A stretch of 64,000 nucleotides of DNA from Adiantum capillus-veneris (GCA_014529385.2 CM043957.1:83621381-83685380); one strand, 5' to 3'; counted from the stretch's first letter, positions 1 to 11,640 are shown. Notes: generated by a model not told the origin, from the sequence alone. Translations and numbers: made by a program.

Positions 1-677
1 TGCATGCTCTTTATTCCTATAAAAATATCTTCACACAAGCTTCTCTTATTTTTTATGTGAATCCACTCCTTTAAAAAAAACTCAAAAATACTTTCCACCA
101 TCAGTCATTACCTTTCACTAAATTCCTATTTCTTACAGGTATTATTTCTTAAGTCTTGTAAATAAATATACATCAAAAAAACAAATGAGGGCCCTCCTCA
201 TTTGATTCCCTATATTTTCATATATTTATTTTTTATATATTTATAGCCCACACTATTCTAGATTCCATAAATTGTTTATATATACTAGCCCGTCTTTTTT
301 CATCATATCCATGTATTATATTGTGCATAATCCACAACCATGCACATTTTCAAACCCTTAGGAATCAATTATGTCATGCTCCCATGCAAGGAGGGGCTCC
401 CCTTTGGAGCCATATGCAAATTCAACAAAAGGGGGGCCACTAAAGACTTTTTGTGAAGAAAAAACAGGTCTTTTGGTGGGATTTTTAATATCCATCTCCA
501 CTCCAAATTTGAAGCGGTGGTCAAAAGAGAAAATGTGGACCAAGAGCTGAATAATCACCTCAAACATTTTGGTGATTTTTGGGGAACCACCGGTGAGCTA
601 TGATTTTTTGAGTGGACCCCAATCTGCCCACTTTTCTCACAAGTAGCCCATAGTCTTCTCTCACCTCTTTCCACACT

Positions 678-680
<3 letters not shown>

Positions 681-710
<30 letters not shown>
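681..710. repeat. (AC)15 microsatellite in LTR
   Basis: Pure AC dinucleotide run. The homologous LTR at 40,085-40,119 carries a longer TG run at the same place, so the tract belongs to the LTR family. Confidence 0.95.
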
Positions 711-712
<2 letters not shown>

Positions 713-1230
713 TCCTCTCAATCCCTCACTCAAACCTGCACCTTCAATGGTTTCCCTCACCTTCTTCACCATTAACCTCTCCTCTTACTCCCATAGCTCT
801 CATATGAGCTCCACATGTACATACACCATCTCTATGCCTCTCTCTATTATCTCCAAAGTACAAGTCCATCTTACCCCTTCTCTATATACATGAAATTCAG
901 CATGTAAACCATGCTTAAACTCTGCAAATCAAGAGATCTCATCAACAAATTATCATTTTCATCGCAATAATCAACCTTGGCGGCGGTGGCGTAAAGAAGA
1001 GAAGACAAAGAAGAAGATCGATAGTCATTTTGAGAACCTACACGAGTAAGTCCTTCTTCAAGCTTCACCATCACAAGGATTTCCTCACTTCATTCAACCA
1101 TCTTACTTCAACCATCCACCCCATTCTACCCATTGTAAATATAACTTTTTAGTGATTACTAACACTAACCACTAACATACTAACACAAAATAGCCATTGA
1201 CCTAACCATAAAAGACATGTGTATAGTAAC

Positions 1231-1233
<3 letters not shown>

Positions 1234-1290
<57 letters not shown>
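1234..1290. repeat. (CT)n microsatellite in LTR
   Basis: About 57 bases of uninterrupted CT. The homologous LTR has a GA run at 39,487-39,523. Serine/leucine-repeat and arginine/glutamate-repeat ORFs across it are artefacts. Confidence 0.95.
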
Positions 1291-1294
<4 letters not shown>

Positions 1295-1466
1295 CTTACT
1301 TACTTTCACCTTATCTACCATCAATAATGCTCTCTTTTGAGCCCACACCCATGACTCAAGCAGACAAAGAAGACCCGCAATGTTTTGATATTCAAAAAAA
1401 TCATAATCCTGATTTGTTATCTTGTAAATTAGGATTTCCAATAATCTTAATGAGGGGTCTCCAACC

Positions 1467-1474
1467 TATAAATA
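1467..1474 (+). promoter_or_regulatory. TATA box of the LTR promoter
   Basis: TATAAATA followed by a C-rich stretch and a leader with no long ORF, as in plant LTR U3/R boundaries. Assignment rests on position inside the LTR only. Confidence 0.45.
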
Positions 1475-2045
1475 GGCCCCTCTCCTTCTTGTAAAACAAC
1501 CTCCAATATCTCACATAGCACCCCAACACTCTATGTGTGAGGAGAAACTTAGGTGTAGCAACCACTTGTGAGCTTCACTCTTGGTGTGAGAGAAGCTTTC
1601 AAGCTACACATTGCAAGTCAGAGAGAGTGAGTTCCACAAATCTCAAAACCACTATTGTATATGCTCCTTCATCATCAATAAATTGAGGTTTGGTGCATCA
1701 AAGGCGTGATTCGACGTTCAAATCTTCGTCCTTCCATTTGTGCAATACGGTTTGGTGAATTCAAGGTGACTTGTGTATTTTGAGTTTTTATTGGTTGATC
1801 TTGATTTTAGGAAGTGTTCTAGTGTGTTTTCCATTGCCAATTTTGTGTCCATTGTAAGAGGGTATTGTGGTGAGAGGTCTCCCACACCCTAAGACAGTGT
1901 GTGTGTTTTGGCAATGTTTAGCAATCACTAAGCATTGAGTGAGTTTTGTGCAAGTTCTACGATAGCATCATAACGAACCATCTTCATTTGCAAGTCACAA
2001 ATAAGGTATTACGCAAGATCCTTTCCTCTCTCTCTTCCCTTTGCT

Positions 2046-2514
2046 CTAGCTCTCTCTGGTCCATTTTATGTGTGTCTTGGTGTGAGGTTGCTTGTGTGTG
2101 TTGTGTGGTCCATCTTCTTGGTTGTGCCAAAATCTCTCTTGCGTCCTAGTTTGCATACCATAACTAGGTGGTGCCCTTTCACTTGTTTGGCTATGGGTTT
2201 GTTGTTGTTGTTTCTGTGTTTGTGGTTGCCCCATCCCCAATTGAGCAGCACGGGAGCCTTGAGGGGTGTTTAGAGGTCGCCTCTCTTGTTGCCCGCCTCG
2301 GACAGCCTCAGTAGTCTCTCTTCTTGGTGGGAGTTTGGAGAATACCATGGGTGCACAATTGCTATAGCACTTTTCCTTAGAGGGATGGGTTGCCCAGGGC
2401 TTGTTGTAGCCTAGAAACAAGATAGTTTACAAGCATAGGGGCATCATTAGTTGCTCTTTCATTAGAAAAATCAAAGCTATCAACATTAATTTCACTCTCT
2501 TCACTATTGTCAGC
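2046..2514 (-). pseudogene. Gag amino-terminal fragment of gypsy family I
   Basis: The minus strand starts an ORF at 2,514 (MADNSEESEINVDSFDF...), about 410 bases downstream of the primer-binding site at 2,921-2,932, where gag should begin. The frame breaks after about 46 codons. An overlapping frame at 2,420-2,046 then continues with a glutamine/asparagine/proline-rich, basic stretch. No capsid or zinc-knuckle motif is reached before the sequence joins the plus-oriented LTR that occupies 1 to about 1,900. It is a 5'-end stub of an element whose remainder is absent. Gag identity is inferred from position, not from a domain. Confidence 0.45.
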
Positions 2515-2920
2515 CATTCTAACAAATTTTAGGTGTAAAACTTTTAAGTTTACTTTGGCACTTCAAGACCTAGCTGCTACTCCTCTTAACCCTTTAGAAA
2601 AGCACTCCAGCTCCTGTACCCATGGCTTGAATATCATTAATTGCAAGGAATATAAGAGAGGGTCTTTCACCACCAAAACAACACTAGCTCATGGGGCAAG
2701 CTTCTAATAGCTCAATAGTGGTTAAGCTGTAGGCAAGCCTCGTAGGACTCCACTATTAAGACCATATCTCTCGACTGTATTTCCCCATTATCTACATGAA
2801 GTAGGCGCACTGCAAGGCTGAAAAATCCCTATTCTACTTACTCAAATGCAATTAATAATACCAACCATTTATAGTCAGCTTGAGGACCTCTCTTCTTGAG
2901 CAAGAAAAGAGAAACCTCAT
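2515..2920 (-). mobile_element. Leader between primer-binding site and gag
   Basis: Untranslated interval between the LTR/primer-binding site and the gag start on the minus strand. No ORF or repeat was recognised in it. Confidence 0.4.
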
Positions 2921-2932
2921 GCTCTGATACCA
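2921..2932 (-). promoter_or_regulatory. Primer-binding site for initiator tRNA-Met
   Basis: On the minus strand TGGTATCAGAGC lies one base after the LTR end TGCTACA (last base 2,934). This is the usual plant LTR-retrotransposon primer-binding site, complementary to the 3' end of initiator methionine tRNA. It fixes the LTR orientation and its 3' boundary. Confidence 0.9.
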
Positions 2933-2933
2933 A

Positions 2934-4470
2934 TGTAGCATTTAATGGGGTAGTAACTTATGTGTAGCGTAAATTAACATAGACATAGTGAGCATTTCAT
3001 TAAGAATAGATTCCTAAATGAGCATTGCAAGAGTGCTTGGTTGGAGAGAGAGAGAACAACAAAATCATAACACCTTGTTAGAATTAGGCATAAACAATAC
3101 TTCAAAAAGAGAGAGAGAAATTAAGCTATTGACAATAGTTGAGGACCAGATGTACATGGAGCCGGTTTCCCCTCCAAAAGGCTTTGTATAATAGGTTTTC
3201 CCCATCAAGGAAGACATTTTACAACACAATACTTTGTGTTTCTTCAATAACTTGCTGATGCAATGAAGATGGAAGCTTTAAGCACCAAGCTTACACTTGA
3301 AAAACACAACATCAATTCCGTCATGGTCTGTGACCCAAGACCTCACATACCTTCAAAGATGGTGAGAGCTAGTGGGGTATGAGAGTAGATCTAGAAGAAG
3401 AAGAAGTATTCTTGTAATGGAGTTGGCCTATTTAACTTGAGAGTAGGCGGAAATTACTGAGAGTACTTTTGAGAAATGACTTTGTGAGCATAGCGGGTGA
3501 ACAAAATTGAAGATAGCAACATAATCATAACAATTAGTTAACTTGGCATGAACAATACTTTTGCAAGAGAGAGAATTTAGAGAACTTGACAACACTTGAG
3601 GACCGGATTTATGTGGAGCCGGTTCCCCCTCCAATAGTGGCATTTGTATTATGATATCTCCCATTAAGAGAGACTTGTTACAATACAATCTTTGTGTTCC
3701 TTGTAACCTAGGTGAGGCAATGAAGATGGAAAACTTCATGCATCACAAGCATAACATAAAATTGAAGAAAGATTTAACTATCCCAAGCCTCAGTCCCAAG
3801 ACCTCAAACACCTTCGAAGGTGGAGAGAGCTTGCAGGGAATGAGGGTATAGGGAAGAGGAAGAAGAAACATTTTATAGGAGAAAGAATTAGTTCCTCACT
3901 TATCATAACTCTTTTTGCTAACATACATAATAGCATAGTAATGAGGAAGAAGGAGATGGCAAGTTTAAGCATTGAAGCATCGCTCTTGGTAGGATTTGCA
4001 CTCCATAGCCAAGAGTGTTGGTGTAGTCTCCTCTACTTGCTTGGAGAAGGAGAGGGAGCTCTTGCACTTTGCATAGCACACAATGAGAGTGTTTGTGGGT
4101 GTGTGTAGGTGAGTATACCCCGTAAGCAACCCCCCAGATTTCTTGGGTCGACCCCCCCTTGTAGCTCATGCTTGAAGCTCATTGGACCCCTCCAGGCCTA
4201 GCCAATCACAAGCAGGAGGCATTACAAGCAACAAGGGTAGCCTTGGGACAAGTGTCCCCCTTTCCCCTTTGAGAGAGAGGGCTTGATAAATGAAAAATAA
4301 ATTAATTAAATATCCTAAATTATAATTGGACCCTTTGGGTGGCCAACCAATAGGCTTCAGGCACACCATGAGGGCAACATGAGGAGGAACTTGACAAGTG
4401 TCCCTCTTGCTTTCTTTGTACCATGCATGCCTTGTGTGAGTGTGTGGGTGTTCTCTCTCATCCCCCCTCA
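2934..4470 (-). mobile_element. Chimeric LTR of gypsy family I (LTR A)
   Basis: Read on the minus strand the LTR starts TGAGGGGG at 4,470 and ends TGCTACA at 2,934. It resembles LTR B (59,734-61,038) from 4,470 to about 3,440, then repeats the terminal ~500 bases a second time (about 3,430-2,934). The second copy matches LTR C (8,176-9,398) better, for example in the stretch reading GGAATTGATGTTG. It is therefore about 1.54 kb instead of 1.3 kb. On one side lie a polypurine tract and pol, on the other a primer-binding site and gag, so one LTR serves two internal regions. Confidence 0.75.
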
Positions 4471-4478
4471 TGTAGGGC

Positions 4479-4492
4479 TCGCCCCCCCCTTG
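4479..4492 (-). promoter_or_regulatory. Polypurine tract of gypsy copy A
   Basis: Minus strand AAGGGGGGGGCGAG just upstream of the LTR start, matching GGAAGGAGGGGGCGAG at the same place in copy B (59,711-59,726). It would prime plus-strand DNA synthesis. Confidence 0.65.
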
Positions 4493-5300
4493 TAGGGATT
4501 GAATATTTGACTTTTTGACACCTCAATCTCCTCATGCATAGGCCTAGTTCCCACCACAAGCTTGGCCCTTGAGCACTTTAAGCTTGGGCTGGGTTCTCAC
4601 CTCAAGTGCAACCCTAGCATCTCAAGCATGTCAAGCACCTCAAGCATCTCAATCATCAAGCACTTCAAGAATCTCAAGCACCTCAATCATCAAGTACCTC
4701 AATCACCTTAGTCATCAAGCATGACAAGCAAAACAAGCACCTCGAGCTGGGTCGGGTTCCCGCGCCTCAAGATCAGCCCTAGCTTACCTAAGGTCAAAGG
4801 ACTTTTACACACATTATTGGAGGTCTTCAATGAAGCTAACCCTAAGGTCTTATGCTCCATTGGTTAGCCTTGCTCTTTGATAGATCATCTCTCATTTGGG
4901 CCCCTTTACCATTGGCCCCGTGTTGAGATAGATCTTTAAGCACATGTCTATATCTTAACCCCTGTTCCCGTTTATTCTCCCACATTAAGAGATCAGTTTA
5001 ATATGAGAAAATCATTTGGGTTGGTTAGATATTAGATATTAGATTTTATGACATTACCTCTCTCTTGATATCATAGTCATCCTTGACTATGAGGTAGAAG
5101 AGATAAAGCCTTACTCATTAGTCAATTCTACTTAGCGGGTAGAGGATCCCTTTTTACCCTACAACATCTTTCCAAGATGGATGACTAATCCATTTGATGC
5201 TTGGGAGACATATCTGCCACAGGCATGTCTGCTCTTTACTCCAATTCATTCTCCCAAAGTAGAGTGACAAATTCTACTTGGTGTTTGAGAGACGTCGTCA
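4493..5300 (-). mobile_element. 3' noncoding region of gypsy copy A
   Basis: Lies between the end of pol and the polypurine tract. Parts (about 4,980-5,330) are shared with 59,050-59,340 in copy B in reverse orientation, for instance the words around CTACCCGCTAG / TAGCGGGTAGAGG. It contains runs of CTCAAGCA-like words (4,610-4,740) but no ORF. Confidence 0.55.
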
Positions 5301-7858
5301 TCACAAACATGATTCTAAGCATGCATAGTAGTTAAATTTGTGCATAATTAAAAAGAGGACTAGTCTTATAAGACAAAAACATTCGGGTTGTAGCACCTCT
5401 TCTTGGTGTTCAACTTTAGGAGGGTCTTCAATAATTGGTTCAGTTGGTGGCTCTCCTTTGTAGGGTTTAAGTAGGCTTACATGAAAGGCATTGTGGATGA
5501 GCCAATGGTTGGGCAACTTGATAAGCCGTCTCATTGATGGGCTTCAAGATTTGGAAAGGACCATAGTATCTTTTTGCTAGTTTAGCATAATACTATTGAT
5601 GGCCCGTAGGATTTTTGCTTGTCGTTTGCCTTAATCAAGCCTTAGGAAACTTGAGTAAGACCCAATCATTTTCTTTGAACATTAAGGCTCTTCTGTGCTT
5701 ATCAGCAGTAGCTTTTTGCCTTTGTTGAGAGATGGATATAGCCTCCTTGATCTTTTGAAAAGATTCTTGTAGGTCACGGCTATACTCATCGGTGACAAAG
5801 ATCTTCCCATGTACTTTGAGTAGCAAGGGACTTTTAGGTCTTCCCTCAATGACCTCAAAAGGTGCTTTTCCCGTAGAACTATGTACAGTATTATTGTAGG
5901 CATACTCTACAAGAGGTAAGTACTTTTTCCATTGTGATCGTTGATCTACTTCAAATAACATAAGTCTTGAGTAGATCGAGTATCGTAAGATTGGATATCT
6001 CACTTTGGCCATCCGTTTGTGGGTGATTGTTCCTAGATTTTCAAAGAGACCTTTCCATAAATTATTGGTCATTCTAGGATCTCTATCCGACACGATGGAT
6101 GTGGGTAATCCATGGTGCTTGAAAATCTGAGATATGAAGAGAGTTGCCATTTAATGTGCCTTAATAGTCTTTTTGACAGGAATAAAATGTGCTCGTTTGC
6201 TAAACCTGTCTACTATTGTCCATATTCCCGTATTCCCATGGATAGACTTGGGTAATCCAAAGATGAAATCCATGGATATACTCTCCCATGGTGAATTTGG
6301 GATAGGCAATGGCTGGAGTAATCCAGGTTGCTTCCCTCTATCATGCATGGTCTTTTGGCATACTACACATTTTGAAACATACTCTTGTATGTCTGCTTTC
6401 ATGGTAGGCCAATAGAAGTATGTCTCTATTTCTTGGAGAGTAGGTTGAATACCTCTATGCCCGGCATATGGAGGAGCATGGGATTCATACATAACTTTAT
6501 CACGAAGGGAATGTGTAACACATAGCCTATTGTCGTGGAGAAGATAACCATCCTGCAAGGTGAATGGTTCCTCTTTCTTCCTCAAAGCAAGGAAGTCAGG
6601 GTCAGTAGCATACTCATCTATAATAGAAGATAGATCATTGTGAGTAGCTATAGATACCGCATTAACTTTTGATCGTTGTGAAAGTGCATCGGCCACTTGA
6701 TTGTGCTTACCAGCAATGTGAGAAATATGAGCAATATGAAAATTAAATTGCGAAAGAAAATTTGCCCACCTCATTTGTTTGTCAGAAAGCTTGGTTTGCG
6801 TCATGAAATACTTGAGACTTTGGTGGTCGGTTCGTAGGATAAATGGAGTCCCCAATAGGTAGTGCTTCCATGTGTCTAGGGCATGTGGAACAGCTAAAAG
6901 CTCTTTCTCATAAATGCCCAAGACTCGTTCATCAATATTGAGCCTTCGGCTCTCATATGCTATGGCATGCCCTTCTTGAATCAAAACTGCTCCAAGGCAA
7001 TCACCACAAGCATCACATTGGACCTCAAATGCTTTTGAGAGATCTGGAAGTACGAGGACTGGTTGGGAAGTAAGCTTCTCTTTGAGCTTATCAAAAGCAT
7101 TTTTCTCTGTAGCAGTCCCTACATACTTAACGTTCTTCTTAGTTAAGTCGTGTAGTGGTCCTACTACTTGAGAGAATTTTTCTTTGAAGCGTCTATAGTA
7201 TGCGCACATACCAATAAAGCTTCTTAGCTCATGTAGATTTCTTGGGTTAGGCTATGCTTTTATTACCTCTAACTTTGATGGATCCATACGGATACCATCT
7301 TTAGATATAATATGACCTAGGTATTGAATCTCTTGAAGGAAGAATTTGCTTTTCTTTTGGTTGAGAAAAAGCTTGTTCTCCCTCAATGCTTGAAAAATCA
7401 CTTGGAGATGTTGCTTATGTTCCTCCAAAGACTTGGAATAGATGATGATATCATCAAAGAACACTCCAGTGAATTTGCAATAAGGTTTAAAAAGGCATCA
7501 GAGAATTGAATGTAGCTGGTGCATTAGTCAAGCCAAAAGGCATGACTAGATATTCATAAAGACCAAATGTTATGCGAAATGCAGTCTTTAGGATACCTTC
7601 ATCCACTATCCTTATTTGATGATAGCCACTTTCAAGGTCAATCCTATTGAAGTAGGTAGAGCCTTGTAGCTTATCAAACAGGTCTTCTACCCGAGGCACG
7701 GGAAATCTGTTTTTGATAGTGATATGGTTTAATGCTCGATAGTCCACACACATATGGTATGTACCATCTTTCTTTTGCACTAAAAGGACTGGAGAACAAA
7801 AGGGAGAGAAACTAGGCCTCACCATCCCTTTGTCTACCAGCTCTTGTACTTGCCTCAT

Positions 7859-7951
7859 GATCTCCTCTTGTTGAGCTTGTGAGACTTGATAAGGAGGCTT
7901 GTTAGGTGGTGAGCTTCCAGGAAGGAGCTCAATGTGATGGTCATCATCCCC
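7859..7951 (-). mobile_element. Frameshifted join in gypsy pol before RT
   Basis: Reads as continuing pol sequence (the region encoding the approach to [13 protein letters not shown]) but with the frame lost, joining the linker ORF upstream and the RT ORF downstream. Confidence 0.5.
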
Positions 7952-8175
7952 TCATTTTGGAGGTAAGTCCATAGGGATATCATCGATGAACACATCTTGG
8001 AATCCTTTTAGAAAATTAGATAAGTCTAACTCTTCTTGATTCCTACCATTTACATTTGATGAAACATTAATATCTTTTAGAGACTCTTTGACAAAAATCT
8101 TGTACGCAGAAACTGAGCTCTTCATTGACTTATCAAAAGCAAGAGGATTTACAAGTGGAACAGTGCGACCACGGA

Positions 8176-8179
8176 GAAA

Positions 8180-8210
<31 letters not shown>

Positions 8211-9398
8211 TCACAAGGTTCCTTTACACAAGGGGAAAGAGGGACACATGTCAGTTCCCTAGCCCAAATGCCCACAAGGTGTACTCAATCCTATTGGATG
8301 GCCATGGAGGTGGACCGATGAGAATTAGGATAGAAAAGATCTAGTTTAATTAATTTAAAAACACTTAATAAAAGAACCAATAAGAATTAAGCTCTCCAGA
8401 AGACTATTGGACAGTTTACCAAGGGGTCCAATGAGCATTCATCAGCCCAATGGCTTGCCTGATTCCTATTGTCCAGTAGGCAAAATGAGAGTTTAGTTGC
8501 ATTTATTAATTAACTAAAGCTCTCACAAAAGGGGAAAGGGGGACACATGTCAGAAGGCTATCACTTATGCTTCTTAATACTCATTGGCTAAGCCTGGAAA
8601 GGGCCAATAAGATTGCAGCATGAGCAAAGCAAGAGGGGTCGACCAAGAGGGAGAGGGGGCTAACTTTCTCAAGGCATTATCCACACACACTCACACAAAC
8701 TCATGTGTGAAGCAAGAAGACTCTCTCTCTCCTTCTCAAGCTTTAATGGAAAGCTTATCACCTACTCCAAGCTTGTGAGAAGGGAGGCCTACACCAACAA
8801 CTCTTGGCTTTGTGATGCAAATCCAACCAAGAGCAAGCTTCAATGCATGATCATCTCCTCTACCATGCTAATTATTGAGCTAATCTATGCTAATATGAGT
8901 GATTATGTGAGGAGATGTACATCTTTCTCGTAAGACTACTCCTTCTTCCTCTCAATCTACTCTCATACCCCGCTACCTCTCACCATCTTTGAAGGTGTGT
9001 GAGGTCTTGGGTCTGAGACCGTGAGGGAATTGATGTTGTGTTTAATAAGTGTTTTGCTTAGTGCTTGAAGTTTCCATCTTCATTGCACTAGCTACTATTG
9101 AAGGAACACAAAGAAGTGTATTGTAAAATTTCTCTCTTGATGGGAGAAACCATAATACAAAGCCTTTTGGAGGGGGACCGGCTCCATGTAAATCCAGTCC
9201 TCAATTTTTGTCAATAGCTTGATTTCTCTCTCTCTTTTGAAGTATTGTTCATGCTATTTAACTAGGCGGTATACTTTTTGTTGCTCTCTCCACCCAAGCA
9301 CTCTTGTTATTCTCATAAGGAATCTATTCTAATGAAATGCTCACTATGTTCATTCTATTTTCCCCTACACGCAAGTTACTAGGCCATTAAAAGTTACA
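8176..9398 (+). mobile_element. LTR of gypsy family I, 5'-clipped (LTR C)
   Basis: Similar over its whole length to LTR B at 59,745-61,038, ending in the same terminal word GTTACA at 9,398. Shared words include ACAAAGCCTTTTGGAGGGGG and ATGAAATGCTCACTATGTT. It starts inside the (AC)n tract, lacking the terminal TG and about ten bases. It faces the opposite way from the pol that it abuts at 8,180, so it is not the LTR of that copy. No primer-binding site follows 9,398, so the next sequence (copia) is a different element. Confidence 0.8.
8179..8206. repeat. (AC)n at pol/LTR junction
   Basis: Dinucleotide run shared with the LTR start in copy B (59,753-59,784). The family I pol frame reads through it as cysteine/valine repeats, an artefact of the junction. 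Confidence 0.9.
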
Positions 9399-9600
9399 AA
9401 GTCTTTTGGCCAAAAAAGACCACTAAGGAATTTTTTCCCTCATTAAGAGGGTTTTCTCTCTGACTTGTATATACATCCATCATCTCAGGGAATCTTATCT
9501 TTGTATTAGCACACTCGATAATATTACTTCATATGTGCTCCTAGGTTTCTTAATCTTCCCATTCTCTACATTCTTGTAGCCTATTATTTCCAACACTTGG
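9399..9600 (+). mobile_element. Possible Ty1/copia LTR remnant
   Basis: A short AT-rich stretch ending TTTCCAACA at about 9,596, followed by CTTGGTAACAAAATAGG, which loosely resembles a methionine-tRNA primer-binding site. About 300 bases later a copia-type gag begins. The left edge is lost against LTR C. Assigned by position only. Confidence 0.35.
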
Positions 9601-9895
9601 TAACAAAATAGGTAATGTCACCTAGTACCCTTCCAGCTAAGGTTCTGTGATTGAGGTGATTTCTGGTGACCATTCATAGGGCGACATAACCTTTGGGACA
9701 AATCTTTGATTGAGAGGTCATTAGAATTGTGACTAACTTTGTCCTTTTGTTGTGCAGGTTTTCCAGTATTCATAATTGTTACAAAACACAGACTTTAATG
9801 TAGTCTATTGTGGGTTGTGGTAAATTGCACAAGTTGGTTTTTTGTGCAGTTTTCTTCTATAAATGCAACTTTTGCATTTGGCATAGTCACCGACC

Positions 9896-10090
9896 ATGGT
9901 TAACAACACTAATGTCTACCACATGTTGTTTCTTAAGGGAAAACTAGATGGGGACAATTGTCCACTTTGGGAATACATGTTGCAACATGTCCTTGTTGAG
10001 ATTGGAGTTTGGAACATTATGTGTGGTTATGTTGTAAGACCATGCTCTAGGAATACATGTTCTATATCCCTAGACCATTTTTTGGCGTAG
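9896..10090 (+). pseudogene. Ty1/copia gag amino-terminal fragment
   Basis: Sixty-four codons starting ATGGTTAAC, with the pattern KLDGDNCPLWEYMLQHVLV followed by GVWNIMCG. This is the characteristic start of plant copia gag (LxGxNYxxWxxxM). The frame stops at 10,090. The rest of gag, protease and integrase are missing or unrecognisable between 10,090 and 10,300, so the element has a large internal deletion. Confidence 0.7.
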
Positions 10091-10299
10091 ATTCATAGAT
10101 ACATGTGATTCATGAGGATAGGGATGAGAATGAGTAGGCTAGAGGTATGCAAAGCTAGTGTCAACCTTGAATGAGAATAAATTGAGTGGACCTTTGTCTA
10201 GTAGTACTTGTTCAAGTTCTCAACATGCTTCTTCTGAATTAAATTTTTATGGTTTGGTTTGTGTCTACTATACGTGATGATGAATTTGTCATTTGCCAA

Positions 10300-10897
10300 G
10301 GCACAAAAGTCAAGAAATGGGTTTGACATAATGGAATTTGAGTGTGATGCTATTGTGAAGGATGACATAGGGTCTTTGTGTGAATTGCCTCTTCACAAAA
10401 AGTGATTGGCATTAAGTGGGTTTTTAAGTTAGCACATGAGCATGATAGTGTGTTAATCTCTATAAGGCTAGAATTGTGGAAAAGGGGTATGATAAATAGG
10501 AGAAGACCATTGATTTTTGGCTTGCACTTGTTGTAGGACTACCATTTGTGCATTGGTAGCTCATGATTGTTGGAATGTACATCATTTGTACATAAAGACA
10601 ATGTTTTTGAAGGGTGATTTGGATAGAAATTATATGTATCATATTCTCATGGTTTTGTTTAAAAAAGAAAACAAGGTGTGAAGGCTTAAGAAGGATTTCC
10701 ATGGTTTAAAGCAAGTTTCGAGTTCTTGTATGAGAAGATTCTTGCTTGGTTGGTTGTCCTACCAACAAAACTTTGTATGTCAAGCATGCAAATTATGTAT
10801 TTAGGCGAGTATTTAGGTTGTTGTGGTTTATGCTGATGACGTGTTACTCACTAGACCAATGACGGACATATTGCTATTTTTAAATCTAATTTCATTG
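10300..10897 (+). pseudogene. Ty1/copia reverse transcriptase, part 1
   Basis: Frames with stops read as copia RT: IGIKWVFKLAHEHDSV, then KTMFLKGDLDRNYMY, RLKKDFHGLKQ, and the catalytic box VVVYADDVLLT at about 10,808-10,841. It continues as NDGHIAIFKSNFIA to about 10,897, where the CACTA element begins. The same RT resumes at 18,195 in the expected place. Several in-frame stops show it was dead, or has decayed, independently of the insertion. Confidence 0.8.
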
Positions 10898-10900
10898 CAA

Positions 10901-11075
10901 CACTCTACGTGCTTTTTGACGCGTAGTATTTCGATGCGGTGTACCTTTCGACGCACATTTTGACGCGCATAGCGGACGTCGATATACGCGTCGATATGTA
11001 CGTGACAACACACATGCCAATGTCCGTCAAAATTGCATAACAGCCATTTGTATTTCCACGCGCATATCGACGCAT
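10901..11075 (+). repeat. CACTA left subterminal repeat region
   Basis: Repeated degenerate CG-containing words in both orientations: TTTTTGACGCG, TTTCGATGCGG, TTTCGACGCA, TTTTGACGCGC, CGTCGATAT, ATATCGACGCA. Similar words recur at the right end (18,035-18,175). In this superfamily such repeats bind TNPA. Confidence 0.75.
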
Positions 11076-11208
11076 ATATCAATGCTCAAAAAATTGGGGG
11101 AAAAACCCCCACCCGCGCGCAGGCAGTCATTTTTGCCTGTGCGCACAAATCTAGCCCCTGCTTCTTGGAAACCTGCAGTGCAGATATTGTTCTCCCTCCC
11201 CCCCCCAT

Positions 11209-11259
11209 CTCTCTCTCTCTCTCTCTCCCTCAAGCTACATTGTTGTGTGTGTATGTGTA

Positions 11260-11315
<56 letters not shown>

Positions 11316-11320
11316 GTGAA

Positions 11321-11358
<38 letters not shown>

Positions 11359-11386
11359 GTGTGTATGTGTGTGTGTGTAGGAAATT

Positions 11387-11440
<54 letters not shown>

Positions 11441-11473
11441 GGGTGAGTGAGTGTGTGTGTGTGTGTGTGTGAA

Positions 11474-11512
<39 letters not shown>

Positions 11513-11572
11513 AGTAGAGAGAGAGAGAGAGAGGGAAATAGAGAAAGAGATATAGAGAGCGAGAGAGGGAAA

Positions 11573-11626
<54 letters not shown>

Positions 11627-11640
11627 GAGAGATATAGTTC
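11209..11640. repeat. Compound (CT)n/(GA)n/(TG)n microsatellite cluster
   Basis: A CT tract (11,209-11,227) is followed by five or more long GA tracts separated by short TG-rich or AAATAG spacers. ORFs of repeated Ser-Leu or Arg-Glu across it on both strands are artefacts. Confidence 0.95.

Larger units (their letters stand above)
1..1900 (+). mobile_element. Partial LTR of gypsy family II (copy D, left end cut by window)
   Basis: Positions 1 to about 1,373 match the reverse complement of about 40,770-39,400 almost continuously, including the (AC)n tract, the (CT)n tract and the block beginning ACTAACACTAACC near 1,157. The other copy is the LTR of a gypsy deletion derivative, so this is an LTR in plus orientation lacking its first few hundred bases. 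It holds a TATA box at 1,467, a presumed transcribed leader and AATAAA near 1,677, as expected for U3-R-U5. The right boundary (somewhere in 1,850-2,040) is not clear because the other copy is interrupted at 39,399. No primer-binding site was seen after it. The short ORFs here are chance. Confidence 0.55.
5301..8206 (-). pseudogene. Ty3/gypsy pol polyprotein, broken (copy A)
   Basis: Pieces of one pol lie in order on the minus strand. A linker before RT is at 8,206-7,952. RT is at 7,858-7,487 ([32 protein letters not shown]), with the catalytic FFDD and thumb at 7,464-7,252. RNase H, the HHCC zinc finger (GHRG ... CVVCQ) and the first integrase Asp (SMDFIFGLP) are at 7,209-6,151. Integrase continues at 6,150-5,635 (IVSDRDPRM), and the integrase C-terminus at 5,534-5,301 (HWLIHNAFHVSLLKPYKGEP) leads towards a chromodomain. 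Stops or frameshifts separate the pieces, so it cannot make a full polyprotein. Gag and protease are missing because the 5' end is replaced by LTR C near 8,180. The order RT-RNaseH-IN identifies Ty3/gypsy. The chromodomain in copy B suggests a chromovirus lineage. Confidence 0.9.

Noticed and set aside
6173-6415. Plus-strand ORF within the gypsy pol
   Set aside because: Antisense shadow of the integrase region. The minus frame carries the zinc-finger and integrase motifs.
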